NCBI RefSeq assembly: GCF_024158745.1
Contig: NZ_JAMZAW010000013.1
Location: 124,001 to 188,000, forward strand
Length of the DNA: 64,000 bases
Origin: Paenibacillus tyrphae
GTDB taxonomy: Bacteria; Bacillota; Bacilli; Paenibacillales; NBRC-103111
Reading direction: 5' to 3'
Part shown: positions 1-8,766 of the stretch, piece by piece
How the letters are laid out: each line of letters starts with the position of its first letter
Numbering within the stretch: position 1 is the first letter of the stretch
The notes under the pieces: model-generated
What the model saw: only the letters and a program-made list of their open reading frames with translations
What the model was told of the DNA's origin: nothing
Database searches by the model: none
Program-made: the position numbers and the translations under genes

Positions 1-869
1 ATCCCGCGATTCCCGGCAAGCTCCTTGGCCGCATCAGCCAGCGCCCCGTCAATCTTCTTCATGTCGAACTCGCCGAATCCGTTCATGTCGATATAACCGA
101 TACCGTCCTTCGTTTTGCCGTAGCGAAGCAGGTCGTTCAACCGGCTTTGCAGCGGTCCGCCGAGGTAACCGAGGATATTCTTCCGCATGGTCTCTTCGTG
201 ATCGTTATAAAGCTTCTCCCGCTCGCCCTCCTCCCGGGAAGGCGTGATGGTTGTGCCCGAAAGAATCATCGTATGTCCGTCGTTCAGCTTTCCGATCATT
301 TCCTTGAATAAAAGACGTAGCTCCTCCTCCGTCGTCTGCTGCGTTACTTTAGGCCGATACTCCTCGTACACCTTCTTCCAATCCACGTTGGTCAGTTTGA
401 ACAAACTGAAGCGTTCGTCGAAAATTTGCCAGAGCGTTTCGAAGTTTTGGACCGGATCTTTCGTAAACGCGTTGATTTTTACTTTCGGCAGCTCGTCGAT
501 TTTCTTATACTGTTTCACCGCCCCGGTTTCTTCCGTTAAAATCCCGTTCTGAAAATGACCCAACGGCGCCCTTTTCCAGAGCGTGGTATTCAACAGCGGA
601 TTACCATGAAACTTATCAACATAGATGATGCCATCCTTCTCGATTTGCCCGTAGGCAAAGGGGAGCAAGCTATCCTTCGTAAAGTTATAAACGATGACAT
701 TCTTATCATCCATTTCGAGAATGTAATTGTATCCTTCCGATTGCCACAGCTCGCGCTTCGACGCATCGATGTGCGGAGGCGTGCCCGTTTTGGCCTTCAA
801 ATAGACAAGCGCGCCTCCAACACATAGAACGACAAGGACACCCACCGAAACCGCAATTTTCTTCCACAT
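1..869 (-). CDS. S41-family peptidase, C-terminal part missing (runs off window)
   Basis: The minus-strand frame opens at the ATG at 869-867 behind a GGAGGAGAAACC ribosome binding site and stays open to base 1, so only about 289 N-terminal residues are visible. It begins with a signal-anchor-like hydrophobic segment (MWKKIAVSVGVLVVLCVGG). A helical region around residues 150-205 (FETLWQIFDERFSLF, then EEELRLLFKEMIGKLNDGHT) is the hallmark N-terminal part of tricorn-like and C-terminal-processing S41 serine peptidases. The catalytic Ser/Lys region would lie beyond the window edge. Inferred role: membrane-anchored or exported processing protease. The substrate is unknown. Confidence 0.8.
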   Translation of the reverse strand, partial: MWKKIAVSVGVLVVLCVGGALVYLKAKTGTPPHIDASKRELWQSEGYNYILEMDDKNVIVYNFTKDSLLPFAYGQIEKDGIIYVDKFHGNPLLNTTLWKRAPLGHFQNGILTEETGAVKQYKKIDELPKVKINAFTKDPVQNFETLWQIFDERFSLFKLTNVDWKKVYEEYRPKVTQQTTEEELRLLFKEMIGKLNDGHTMILSGTTITPSREEGEREKLYNDHEETMRKNILGYLGGPLQSRLNDLLRYGKTKDGIGYIDMNGFGEFDMKKIDGALADAAKELAGNRG

Positions 870-1346
870 GGTTTCTCCTCCTTTTTCTCAATCCCCAAAT
901 CCATGGAAATTGTACCATAATATTATATTTTTCCGACAACTATACCTTACCATCATTTCGCTCCGGCAAAACAAAAACTCCCAGGAACGAATCTCGATTC
1001 TCCGGGAGAGGAGATGGCAGATCTATCGGTGCAGCATTACGTCCAGCACAAGCATCGCAAAGAACAGCCGAACGTTTATCTTACAATATTCCATGACATG
1101 CAAAACTGCTACGCGCACGAACAGCGTCCCTGCGGCGTTGACGCCCATTTTTCCCAAGGCCGGCGTTACGGCGCTTGCGATAGAACGTCCAGGATGAGCA
1201 GCAGCTTCATGTACACCGCGCTTTTTGGAAACCGCAAGTTTTTTTGTTAAGATCAACGTACAGGCAACCGGTCTGCGGAGAGCACGCAATGACAGGATCG
1301 GCCAGTCATTCCATGATACGATAAGGCATGAAGGAGGCGGTTGCGG
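870..1346. other. Intergenic stretch without a supportable gene
   Basis: This gap lies between the divergent S41 peptidase and AraC-type regulator genes. Open frames here are short or are the antisense shadow of the regulator. The only structure seen is a leftward-facing hairpin near 976-1010, plus promoter space for both genes. A minus-strand frame ending at 1023 looks weakly hydrophobic but has no recognisable family. Confidence 0.5.
973..1010 (-). terminator. Candidate leftward intrinsic terminator
   Basis: On the minus strand the arms CTCCC and GGGAG enclose a perfect inner GAATC/GATTC hairpin, and the structure is followed by TTTTTGTTTTG. No clear gene ends here, so it may insulate the S41 gene from upstream antisense transcription. 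Confidence 0.45.
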
Positions 1347-2204
1347 TTGGATTGGCTGATCCGGATGAAAGAAGCTCTTGATCTTATGGAAAAGCGGTTG
1401 GACGGAAGGCTGGATATCGAGGAAATTGCCGGAGCCGCTTATGTGTCCCCGTTCCATTTTCAACGCATGTTTCACATGCTGACCGGGATGACCGTGGCCG
1501 AGTATATGCGGAAGCGCAAATTGACCTTGGCCGCGCAAGAGCTGGCTACGACTTCCGCCAAAGTGCTGGACGTCGCGCTGAAATACGGCTATGACTCCCC
1601 CGAATCGTTCGCCAAGGCGTTCCGCAAAATCCACGGCATATCGCCGTCGGAAGCCCGCAATCCGGGCGTCAGCCTTAAAGCGTTTCCCCGCATCTCCTTC
1701 CATCTATCACTGAAGGGAGACAAAGATATGGATTACCGCATTGTGGAAAAAGAAGCTTTTACGGTTGTCGGCAAATCCATTCAAGCGACGTGTCAGAACG
1801 GGGAGCAATCGCATTTCATCCATCAACTGTGGCAGGAAAGTCATCGTGACGGCACGATAGCCAAGCTTGCTTCCCTGGGAGCGGACGAGAATTTGCTGGG
1901 CGTCGTCGAGATGCAGTTGGACAACGAGACCATGACGTATACGATTGCAAGCATAGCCGGCCCCGAAGCCGTGACGGAAGGGTTCTCCGTGAAAACGATC
2001 CCCGCTTCCACCTGGGCGATCTTCACCTCGGTCGGGCCGCTCCCCGGAGCGATCCAGAACGTATTTGGCCGCATTTTTCAAGAATGGTTTCCGGCGACGG
2101 GCTATGAAATTTCAGGCGCACCGGAGCTGGAAGTCTATCCGCCGGGCGATACGTCGGCAGAGGACTACCGATGCGAGGTTTGGGTACCGATTGTGAAGAA
2201 TTAG
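1347..2204 (+). CDS. AraC-family regulator with GyrI-like effector domain
   Basis: This is a transcription factor with two N-terminal helix-turn-helix motifs (about residues 5-105, including FHFQRMFHMLTGMTVAEYMR and YDSPESFAKAFRKIHG). It is followed by a GyrI/AraC-type effector-binding domain (about residues 120-285) that probably binds small amphipathic or drug-like ligands. The TTG at 1347 is preferred because AAGGAGG at 1331-1337 is nine bases upstream. A TTG at 1341 is too close to that site, and the ATG at 1365 would trim the first helix. The gene stands alone with its own terminator. The target genes are unknown; family members often control efflux or stress genes. Confidence 0.88.
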   Translation: MDWLIRMKEALDLMEKRLDGRLDIEEIAGAAYVSPFHFQRMFHMLTGMTVAEYMRKRKLTLAAQELATTSAKVLDVALKYGYDSPESFAKAFRKIHGISPSEARNPGVSLKAFPRISFHLSLKGDKDMDYRIVEKEAFTVVGKSIQATCQNGEQSHFIHQLWQESHRDGTIAKLASLGADENLLGVVEMQLDNETMTYTIASIAGPEAVTEGFSVKTIPASTWAIFTSVGPLPGAIQNVFGRIFQEWFPATGYEISGAPELEVYPPGDTSAEDYRCEVWVPIVKN

Positions 2205-2211
2205 TTATCGA

Positions 2212-2245
2212 AGAGCTTGCCAACCGGCAGGCTCTCTTTTTTTTT
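2212..2245 (+). terminator. Terminator after the AraC-type regulator
   Basis: The arms AGAGCTTGCC and GGCAGGCTCT form a 10-bp stem (one G-T pair) with a 4-base loop and a long T run. Confidence 0.9.
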
Positions 2246-2386
2246 GGTAAAAGTAATCAAATGTATATGGAAAGTAATAAGTTGTCTATTTGAATCGAAA
2301 AACCGGCCTCTTAATATAAAAGATGAAGTTGTCTCATCAGGCTGCACATGATTAGAAGCTTCCCAAAAACGCACAAGGAGGAGAAC

Positions 2387-5300
2387 ATGAAAAGGAAAAC
2401 GCTTTCTAGCTTATTGTCACTGGTGCTTCTCTCCACACTTTTCCCCGCAGGCCTGCCGCAAGCGGCCGCTGCATCGGGGCGGACAGACGACGTTTCTCCG
2501 ACGCTTCCCGTTACCCGGTCCGTTTATGAAACCGTTTACGGCGGCAGAGCCATGCCCGCGAATGTTGCCAATACACCGGTCGGCGTTAATTTGGCGGTAC
2601 ATCAAGCGGTGTACGCTTCGGGGAACGAAGTGGACTGGCTTGGGCCGGCCAATGCCGTTGACGGCAACGGCAGCACGCGCTGGTCATCCGCCCTGCAAGA
2701 CGATCAGTGGTTTTACGTAGACCTCAGCGAAGAGTTCACCATAAACCGGGTGACCATCAAATGGCAAACCCCTGCCAGCAAGTACAAGCTGTTGGTTTCC
2801 AATGATGCGCAGCATTGGACGAACGTGCTCGGCAATGACGGCGAAATTACATGCAGAGGCGGGACGGAAACGACCGATTTTGACGATATAAAAGCAAGGT
2901 ACGTGAAATTTCAAGGGGTGCAGCGGGCACCGGTGGAAGGCACCTTTTACGGATATTCCTTCTACGAATTCGAGGTGTACAACGCCGGCGAATTGCCCAA
3001 AATCGTGAAGGGCATTACCCAAATCCCGCCTATTGCCAAGGGACAGACGGAGATCGTTCTGCCTAGCGTACCCGAAGGCTACAAGGTTTCCGTATACGGC
3101 AGCGACAGACTGCCCGTGATCGATCAAGCGGGGAAAATTCACACGCCCCTCGTGGACACGAAAGTGAATCTTCTGTTTCAAGTCGAACACACGAGTACCG
3201 GTCAGAAGGCCATCACCGGGAACGTCCTTGCTTCGGTACCGGGGCAGTATACGCAAACGGACGATTTGAACAAGGAGCCGAAGGTCATCCCGTCGCTGCG
3301 CGAATGGCATGGCCGGACCGGAAATTTCACCCTGAAGCCGACCTCGCGAATCGTGGTCAATCCGGCGCATAAAACGGCTTTGCAAAAGGCCGCGGAGCAA
3401 ACGAAGGAAGATCTGCGGGATATTACCGGCATCAACGCGAACATCATTTACGGCGTTCCGCAAGCGGGCGACCTTTATTTGTCTATCGACGATTCCTTAG
3501 CCTGGCTCGGAAAAGAAGGTTACCTCTTCGACGTCAACGATTACGTCGCGATTACATCCGCCGAAACGACGGGCGTCTTTTTCGGGACGAGATCGGCGCT
3601 GCAAATTTTGAAGCAGGATGAAGCTCATGCCCATATCCCCAAAGGGACGGCAAGGGATTATCCGAAATATGAAACGCGCGGCCTCATGATCGACGTTGCC
3701 AGAAAGTTTTATACGATTGAGTTCCTAAGAGACTACGTCAAGCTGTTGTCCTGGTACAAAATGAACCAATTTCAGATTCATTTGAACGACGATGTAGGGA
3801 CGCCGTTCCAAGACGGCACGACTGCGGCATATCGTCTGCAGAGCACGAAGTACCCCGGGCTGGCGAGCAAAAACGGCTTTTACACCAAAGAGGAGTTTCG
3901 CGATCTTCAGCGGCTTGGCATGGATTATGGCGTGAATGTCATCCCGGAGATTGATACGCCGGGTCATTCCAGAGCGTTTACCAGCTTCGATCCTTCTCTG
4001 GGAACCGGACCTCATCTAGACATTACGAAGCCGCAAACGGTCGATTTCGTCAAAAGTCTGTTCGACGAATATATCGATGGCGACAACCCAACCTTTATCG
4101 GCCCCGACGTCCATGTCGGGACGGACGAATATTGGGGCAACACCGAGGTTTTTCGCGGGTACATGGATACGCTCATCAAGCATATCCAAAGTAAAGGCAA
4201 GCATCCCCATATTTGGGGCGGCATGAGGGAATACAACGGGGTGACCCCGGTAAGCAACGAGGCTACGATGGATGTTTGGCACGTGCCTTACGGAGATGCC
4301 CGGCAAGCGATCGATCTTGGATACGATATCCTCAACACCGAAAACAGCTACATGTATCTCGTGCCAAGATTGTATAAAGACCGGATCGACCCTAAATATA
4401 TGTATAAGATGTGGGAACCGAACGTATTTACTGATACGACTCTGCCCTACGGCCATCCGAAGCTGAAAGGTGCCATGCTGGCGCTGTGGAACGACATTTC
4501 GGATTCCGTCGGACTATCGATGGACGATTCTCATGACCGAATGTTTCCTGGCGTACAGGTGCTATCCGAAAAAATGTGGACGGGAAACCGAGACGACGCC
4601 GACTACAACGCTTATGCAGCCGCAGCGGAACGGATCGGCGAAGCGCCGAACGCCAACATCTCCCACAAGCTGCAAGTCCCAAATAAAGACGGCAACGTCA
4701 TCAAGTATTTGTTCGAAAACGGCTTCGCCGACGCTTCCGGCAACGGCTACAATGGCATCGGCAAAAATGTAGCGGCAGCGGACGGCAAATACGGCAAAGG
4801 CGTACGGTTCGGCGGAGGCGAAAGCTACATCAAGACGCCGCTGCAGGCGTTAGGGTTCGGATGGACCGTTTCCATGTGGATCAAGCCCGATGCCGACAAC
4901 CCGGACGATGCGGTGCTGCTGGAATCGCCTGTCGGCCAAGTGAAGCTCAAGGAAGGAAAGACCGGGCTGCTGGGCTTTTCCAAAGAACATTATCACAGCA
5001 CGTTCCAATACAAGGTTCCGGCGGGTCAATGGACGCACTTGCTGCTGACCGGAGACAACAAAGGCGTATCCCTGTATGTCAACGGCAATGAGTACGTCGA
5101 AAAATTATGGGTAACGAACGGCGCATCGCCCCGGATCGATACCTTGGTGCTGCCGCTTGAGAAAATCGGAAGCTCCACCAATTCCTTTAAAGGCGTCATC
5201 GACAATCTGATCGTTTACAATAAGGCGGTCAGCTTCGACGGGATGAACCTGGCGTTAAACAAGCATGCGGAAGCATCGACCAGCGAGGCTCCTCATTTGT

Positions 5301-6724
5301 CGCCGGATCAGGCTGTCGACGGGAATACGGGCACAAGATGGTCGAGTACATTTTCAGACGATAACTGGTTCAGCGTAGATCTCGGCGAACAACAGGATAT
5401 CGACAGCGTCGTGATCAAATGGGAGGGCGCTTATGCCAAGAAGTACAAAATACTTGTTTCCGGCGATGGCCAGCATTGGCAAAATGTAAAAGCAGGCGAT
5501 GCGGTGATCGACGGCAAAGGCGGAGTCGAGGCGATCAAATTTGACACCACCGTCAAGGCGAGATATGTCAAGCTTCAAGGCATCGAAAGAGCTACAATAT
5601 ACGGTTATTCCATTCTTGAATTTGAAGTGTACGGACCGGGGGTGCTGAACCGCTATTTGGAACTGGTGAAGCAAGCGGAAGGCTTGCTGGCCTTGGGCAA
5701 AGGAGACAGCGGGCTGAGAAGCCAACTGCAGGAGATGCTCAATCATTTCCCATATGATTACGAAAGCTCGATAAGCCCGCTTCAGGAGCTGATTACCCGG
5801 TTGAAGGAATCGATCGAATGGGAAAACGATAAAACGCCGCCGGTGACGACGGCGAGCGTCTCCCCTTCCCGGCCGGACGGGCAGCATGGATGGTTTGTCC
5901 ATCCGGTAACCGTAACCTTGTCCGCACAAGACGAACAGTCCGGCGTCGCCAGAACGGAATACAGCTTGGATTTAGGTAAAAATTGGAATTTTTATGTGGA
6001 CCCGATCCAACTCAGCACGGACGGAACGTACGGGCTGCGGTACCGTTCTACAGACAAAGCTGGCAATGTGGAAAAGGCGAAGCCCCTCCTCCTGAAAGTC
6101 GATACAACGGCTCCGACCCTGGCTGTAACGGCGAACGGCGTCCCCTTGGCGGACGGGACCGAATTTACGGACAGCGAGACGCTTGTGCTGGATGTGCAGG
6201 CCTCTGATCCTGTGTCGGGCATTGCCGGGACAACGATCACGGTAGACGGCAAGCCGTATGCCCCCGGCACGCCGCTGCGTTTGGCCGGCCAATTGGGAAC
6301 CCACGCGGTCCAAATCACGGCGACGGATCGGGCGGGCAACGTATCGCAGGTGGCGATTTCGATTGTCGTTAAAACCAATATCGCTTCCATGCAGCGGCTG
6401 CTGGAATCTTATCATGCTGCCGGAGAGTTAAGCGGACCGCTCAAGAATAAGCTATCTGCAAGCTTGAAGACCACCCAGAAGCATGAAACGAAAGGCAAGC
6501 TGAAACAAGCCGCCAAAGCGATGAACGATTTTAAGAAGAAAATCAGCAAAACGAGTGGGAAAGATGTTATTTCCGAAGCGGCAAAAGCGGCGCTGATCGG
6601 CGATGCCAACGCGCTAATCCAAGCCTGGACCGGGAGCACCTACGATCTGGAGTCAACGGATAGCACCGACGATCAGCTCGAAATCGGCGACGATTCTCCG
6701 GACAGTGAGGACGCGGCGGCGTAA
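2387..6724 (+). CDS. Secreted multidomain GH20 beta-N-acetylhexosaminidase-type enzyme
   Basis: A 1445-residue exported enzyme. The start at 2387 follows AAGGAGGAG, and an in-frame ATG at 2348 lacks a comparable site. Domains in order: signal peptide (1-30), F5/8-type C (CBM32-like) domain (about 65-200), GH20 barrel (about 330-680), LamG-like domain (about 770-945), second F5/8 C domain (about 950-1085), two Ig-like modules (about 1150-1330), and a helical FIMAH-type tail (about 1330-1420). In the barrel, GLMIDVARKFY and EIDTPGHSRAF are GH20 signatures, and HVGTDEYWG carries the catalytic Asp-Glu pair, Asp580-Glu581. It should release GlcNAc or GalNAc, or lacto-N-biose-like disaccharides, from host or microbial glycans; exact specificity cannot be read from sequence. 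There is no cell-wall sorting signal, so it is probably secreted. Confidence 0.93.
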   Translation: MKRKTLSSLLSLVLLSTLFPAGLPQAAAASGRTDDVSPTLPVTRSVYETVYGGRAMPANVANTPVGVNLAVHQAVYASGNEVDWLGPANAVDGNGSTRWSSALQDDQWFYVDLSEEFTINRVTIKWQTPASKYKLLVSNDAQHWTNVLGNDGEITCRGGTETTDFDDIKARYVKFQGVQRAPVEGTFYGYSFYEFEVYNAGELPKIVKGITQIPPIAKGQTEIVLPSVPEGYKVSVYGSDRLPVIDQAGKIHTPLVDTKVNLLFQVEHTSTGQKAITGNVLASVPGQYTQTDDLNKEPKVIPSLREWHGRTGNFTLKPTSRIVVNPAHKTALQKAAEQTKEDLRDITGINANIIYGVPQAGDLYLSIDDSLAWLGKEGYLFDVNDYVAITSAETTGVFFGTRSALQILKQDEAHAHIPKGTARDYPKYETRGLMIDVARKFYTIEFLRDYVKLLSWYKMNQFQIHLNDDVGTPFQDGTTAAYRLQSTKYPGLASKNGFYTKEEFRDLQRLGMDYGVNVIPEIDTPGHSRAFTSFDPSLGTGPHLDITKPQTVDFVKSLFDEYIDGDNPTFIGPDVHVGTDEYWGNTEVFRGYMDTLIKHIQSKGKHPHIWGGMREYNGVTPVSNEATMDVWHVPYGDARQAIDLGYDILNTENSYMYLVPRLYKDRIDPKYMYKMWEPNVFTDTTLPYGHPKLKGAMLALWNDISDSVGLSMDDSHDRMFPGVQVLSEKMWTGNRDDADYNAYAAAAERIGEAPNANISHKLQVPNKDGNVIKYLFENGFADASGNGYNGIGKNVAAADGKYGKGVRFGGGESYIKTPLQALGFGWTVSMWIKPDADNPDDAVLLESPVGQVKLKEGKTGLLGFSKEHYHSTFQYKVPAGQWTHLLLTGDNKGVSLYVNGNEYVEKLWVTNGASPRIDTLVLPLEKIGSSTNSFKGVIDNLIVYNKAVSFDGMNLALNKHAEASTSEAPHLSPDQAVDGNTGTRWSSTFSDDNWFSVDLGEQQDIDSVVIKWEGAYAKKYKILVSGDGQHWQNVKAGDAVIDGKGGVEAIKFDTTVKARYVKLQGIERATIYGYSILEFEVYGPGVLNRYLELVKQAEGLLALGKGDSGLRSQLQEMLNHFPYDYESSISPLQELITRLKESIEWENDKTPPVTTASVSPSRPDGQHGWFVHPVTVTLSAQDEQSGVARTEYSLDLGKNWNFYVDPIQLSTDGTYGLRYRSTDKAGNVEKAKPLLLKVDTTAPTLAVTANGVPLADGTEFTDSETLVLDVQASDPVSGIAGTTITVDGKPYAPGTPLRLAGQLGTHAVQITATDRAGNVSQVAISIVVKTNIASMQRLLESYHAAGELSGPLKNKLSASLKTTQKHETKGKLKQAAKAMNDFKKKISKTSGKDVISEAAKAALIGDANALIQAWTGSTYDLESTDSTDDQLEIGDDSPDSEDAAA

Positions 6725-6812
6725 GAAAAGCCTAAGCGTCGAGAAAATATTTTTCCCGCTACTAAGCTGCTTCAAATAAAAATTTCCTGCAGACCCGGAG
6801 GCCCCGCAAGAA

Positions 6813-6855
6813 AAAAAATAACTCCTGAACCCTAGAGCTCAGGAGTTATTTTCGT
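6813..6855. terminator. Bidirectional terminator
   Basis: The hairpin arms AATAACTCCTGA and TCAGGAGTTATT are flanked by an A run on the left and TTTTCGTTT on the right. It can end the GH20 transcript from the left and the decayed receptor gene from the right. Confidence 0.85.
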
Positions 6856-7195
6856 TTATTCGCCCACACCATAATAAATAAAGAGCTGCTTAGAACTGAT
6901 GTAATAATCGACTGTATTGAGGTTGTTGATACTTTCTTTAAAGCGTAAGAATAATTCGTCAACATTCAGATTTTTTTGGTTCGCTGCTTGGATCGCAGAC
7001 AGCATAACCGGGAGGGTACGAGGGGGTACTCCTCCAAATATTCCACTAAAGCGGATAGTACATCTATATTCCCGTTTCGAGTTCTAGTAAAAGCATATTT
7101 GCTTTTGCAATGGCCTTAAACTTATCGACCTCCTTTTCCCGTCATCGTCCAGAAACTTGAACCATCCGAGATTGGTGTTGCGTCGCATCGAATTT
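6856..7195 (-). pseudogene. Remnant of a second TPR peptide-receptor gene
   Basis: Minus-strand translation in shifting frames recovers pieces aligning with the intact receptor at 7393-8427. NLGWFKFLDDDGK matches its DLGWFEFLDETGK, and KAIAKANMLLLELETGN matches RVWSQGNMYALELKTGN. A C-terminal stretch beginning MLSAIQAANQKNLNVDEL corresponds to its TIIEAANRFDFEVDDF region. At least two frameshifts occur, at about 7130 and 7020, and the N-terminal half is missing. The right breakpoint lies close to the terminator of the intact receptor-peptide unit. This is a decayed tandem duplicate. Confidence 0.75.
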
Positions 7196-7216
7196 GCGAA
7201 AAAATCTCATCTTTAT

Positions 7217-7258
7217 TTAAAAAAACAAAAGAGCCCCTGACCACTGGCCGGGACTCTT
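7217..7258 (-). terminator. Terminator of the receptor-peptide unit
   Basis: On the minus strand, AAGAGTCCC pairs with GGGGCTCTT around an inner loop, followed by TTTTGTTTTTTT. It lies about 10 bases after the stop codon of the pro-peptide gene. Confidence 0.88.
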
Positions 7259-7267
7259 ATTATTTTA

Positions 7268-7396
7268 TTAGCCGCCCCATCCATGATCGTCGAGAGCTGC
7301 CATATTTGTCGGCTGTTCCGGTTGTGTTGGTTGAGTAGGAATAATACCACTTAATAAAATCAACCCCATCATTAAGGATAAAAATACCTTTTTCAT
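7268..7396 (-). CDS. 42-residue secreted signalling pro-peptide (Phr/AimP-like position)
   Basis: This small gene overlaps the stop of the receptor gene in an ATGA arrangement (TTATGA), so translation is probably coupled. The product starts MKKVFLSLMMGLILLSGI, a lysine pair followed by a hydrophobic export core. It continues with a Pro/Gln/Glu/Thr-rich linker and ends in ALDDHGWGG. That layout is what is known for RRNPP-type quorum-sensing precursors: exported, trimmed, re-imported, and bound by the TPR protein encoded just upstream. The mature peptide is inferred to lie in the last 5-10 residues (for example DHGWGG). The terminator about 10 bases downstream confirms the end of the unit. No database match is claimed. 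Confidence 0.72.
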   Translation of the reverse strand: MKKVFLSLMMGLILLSGIIPTQPTQPEQPTNMAALDDHGWGG

Positions 7397-8427
7397 AAGT
7401 CGAACACTCCTTCTACGATATGTTTGTACCCCAACTTTTGTTGTTCCGTCGCGTAATCACCATGTTTTCGGAACAAAGTTGTACACTTTTCGAAACCCAA
7501 GTAATACTTCATCACTTGCGCGAGATATAATGCATATAGAAGTTCGTCGATCCCAACAATAATTCGATTTTTTTTGAAGCTGTGTAATGCTTTCTCATAC
7601 CAAAATTGAAATAATTGCGTACCGTCCAAGTAACTTACATCAGAATTTACAGGAGGGAGTTTTTTTACAAGTGTTTCCAAAAAGTCGTCAACTTCAAAAT
7701 CGAACCGATTTGCTGCCTCAATGATGGTCTTGGCACCACCCAAAAATTCAGCAGGATGATTTTGCAGAAAATCGACATACTCACGGACTACTTTTCCGTT
7801 TCCAGTTTTCAGTTCAAGAGCGTACATGTTACCCTGGCTCCAAACTCGAAATTTTTCAACCTCCTTTTTCCCCGTTTCGTCAAGGAACTCGAACCATCCA
7901 AGGTCTGAATACGCTGCCACGTATTTTTTTGCTTCTTCGTATCGCCCTTGCATAGTGAGTACGAAGCCCTTGATACGTAATCCATGACCTAAATATACCA
8001 CTAAATGCCGCTCAGTATGTAGCTTTTTAACAAATTTTTCTTTTTTTAATTTATCATACACATTTTGGGCTAAGGCATAGAGTTCATCCCCATAACGTTC
8101 TACTCTTTTCCAATCGCCTAATGAGTAAGAAACATTCGCTGTCAGTAACAAAGCATCAAGCTGAATATCCTCCGGTAAGCGATAATAAAACGGCTCAAAC
8201 CGTTCTAACGCTTCCCTGTTATTTTCTGAACTCACACCGACCAAGCATTGAAATAACCGAAATTGACAGAAGATGAAAGTTTGATCGCTACGCTCTGTTT
8301 CCCGATCAATGATATAGCGGTACAAGGGTGCCGCCTCTGCTTTTTTCTCCTCCTTGAAAAGATGCTCCGCTGCATAAAAGAAATGATCTTTGATTTCTGC
8401 CCCAAGCCCTCCGCCTACATTTGCCAT
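7393..8427 (-). CDS. TPR-type peptide receptor of the RRNPP kind, lacking a DNA-binding domain
   Basis: About 344 residues, almost entirely helical repeats with TPR-like spacing, for example YAAEHLFKEEKKAEAAPLYR and ANVSYSLGDWKRVERYGDEL. Similar regions form the C-terminal part of Bacillales HTH-TPR regulators. Here no helix-turn-helix precedes the repeats: an in-frame TAA lies just upstream of the start, so the protein resembles Rap-type receptors or has lost its HTH. The ATG at 8427 has GGGAG twelve bases upstream; a TTG at 8436 sits only three bases after it. The overlapping downstream pro-peptide gene points to a ligand-receptor pair. The output target is unknown: phosphatase-like, sequestering, or partnered with a separate regulator. 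Confidence 0.75.
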   Translation of the reverse strand: MANVGGGLGAEIKDHFFYAAEHLFKEEKKAEAAPLYRYIIDRETERSDQTFIFCQFRLFQCLVGVSSENNREALERFEPFYYRLPEDIQLDALLLTANVSYSLGDWKRVERYGDELYALAQNVYDKLKKEKFVKKLHTERHLVVYLGHGLRIKGFVLTMQGRYEEAKKYVAAYSDLGWFEFLDETGKKEVEKFRVWSQGNMYALELKTGNGKVVREYVDFLQNHPAEFLGGAKTIIEAANRFDFEVDDFLETLVKKLPPVNSDVSYLDGTQLFQFWYEKALHSFKKNRIIVGIDELLYALYLAQVMKYYLGFEKCTTLFRKHGDYATEQQKLGYKHIVEGVFDL

Positions 8428-8436
8428 TTGTCCCAA

Positions 8437-8766
8437 ACACTCCCTTCGATTAATACCATAATATTACATCTAGGTTTGTTAGGTAGCAATATAGAACATT
8501 TGGAGGATTTAAGCGATTATCAGCAAAAAAATAGTAAAAAACGAGAGTAAGACAACGTAACTTGACATCAATCTACAAATATTTACATATTTTTTCATAA
8601 ATTTTTGATTACTCCTTAGTAACATATCTCGATATAGTACTACTAATTACTCAGAAAAAAGTAGTTTTGTCCCATATAAAATATATTGGAATTCATGGTA
8701 TTTTTTAGGTGAACGATATGTCGGCCGACCATTGTTCAAAATTACTCAATTTTTGGAGGGATCAAT
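8437..8766. promoter_or_regulatory. Divergent promoter region between receptor and secreted nuclease
   Basis: An AT-rich 330-bp gap. On the plus strand TTGACA at 8562-8567 is 17 bases from ACATAT at 8585-8590, a possible promoter for the nuclease gene that would leave a leader of roughly 170 bases. No gene was found in it. Confidence 0.45.

Noticed and set aside
1023..1703. Minus-strand 226-codon frame near the AraC-type gene
   Set aside because: Mostly antisense of the regulator gene. The last 60 codons outside it show no recognisable family.
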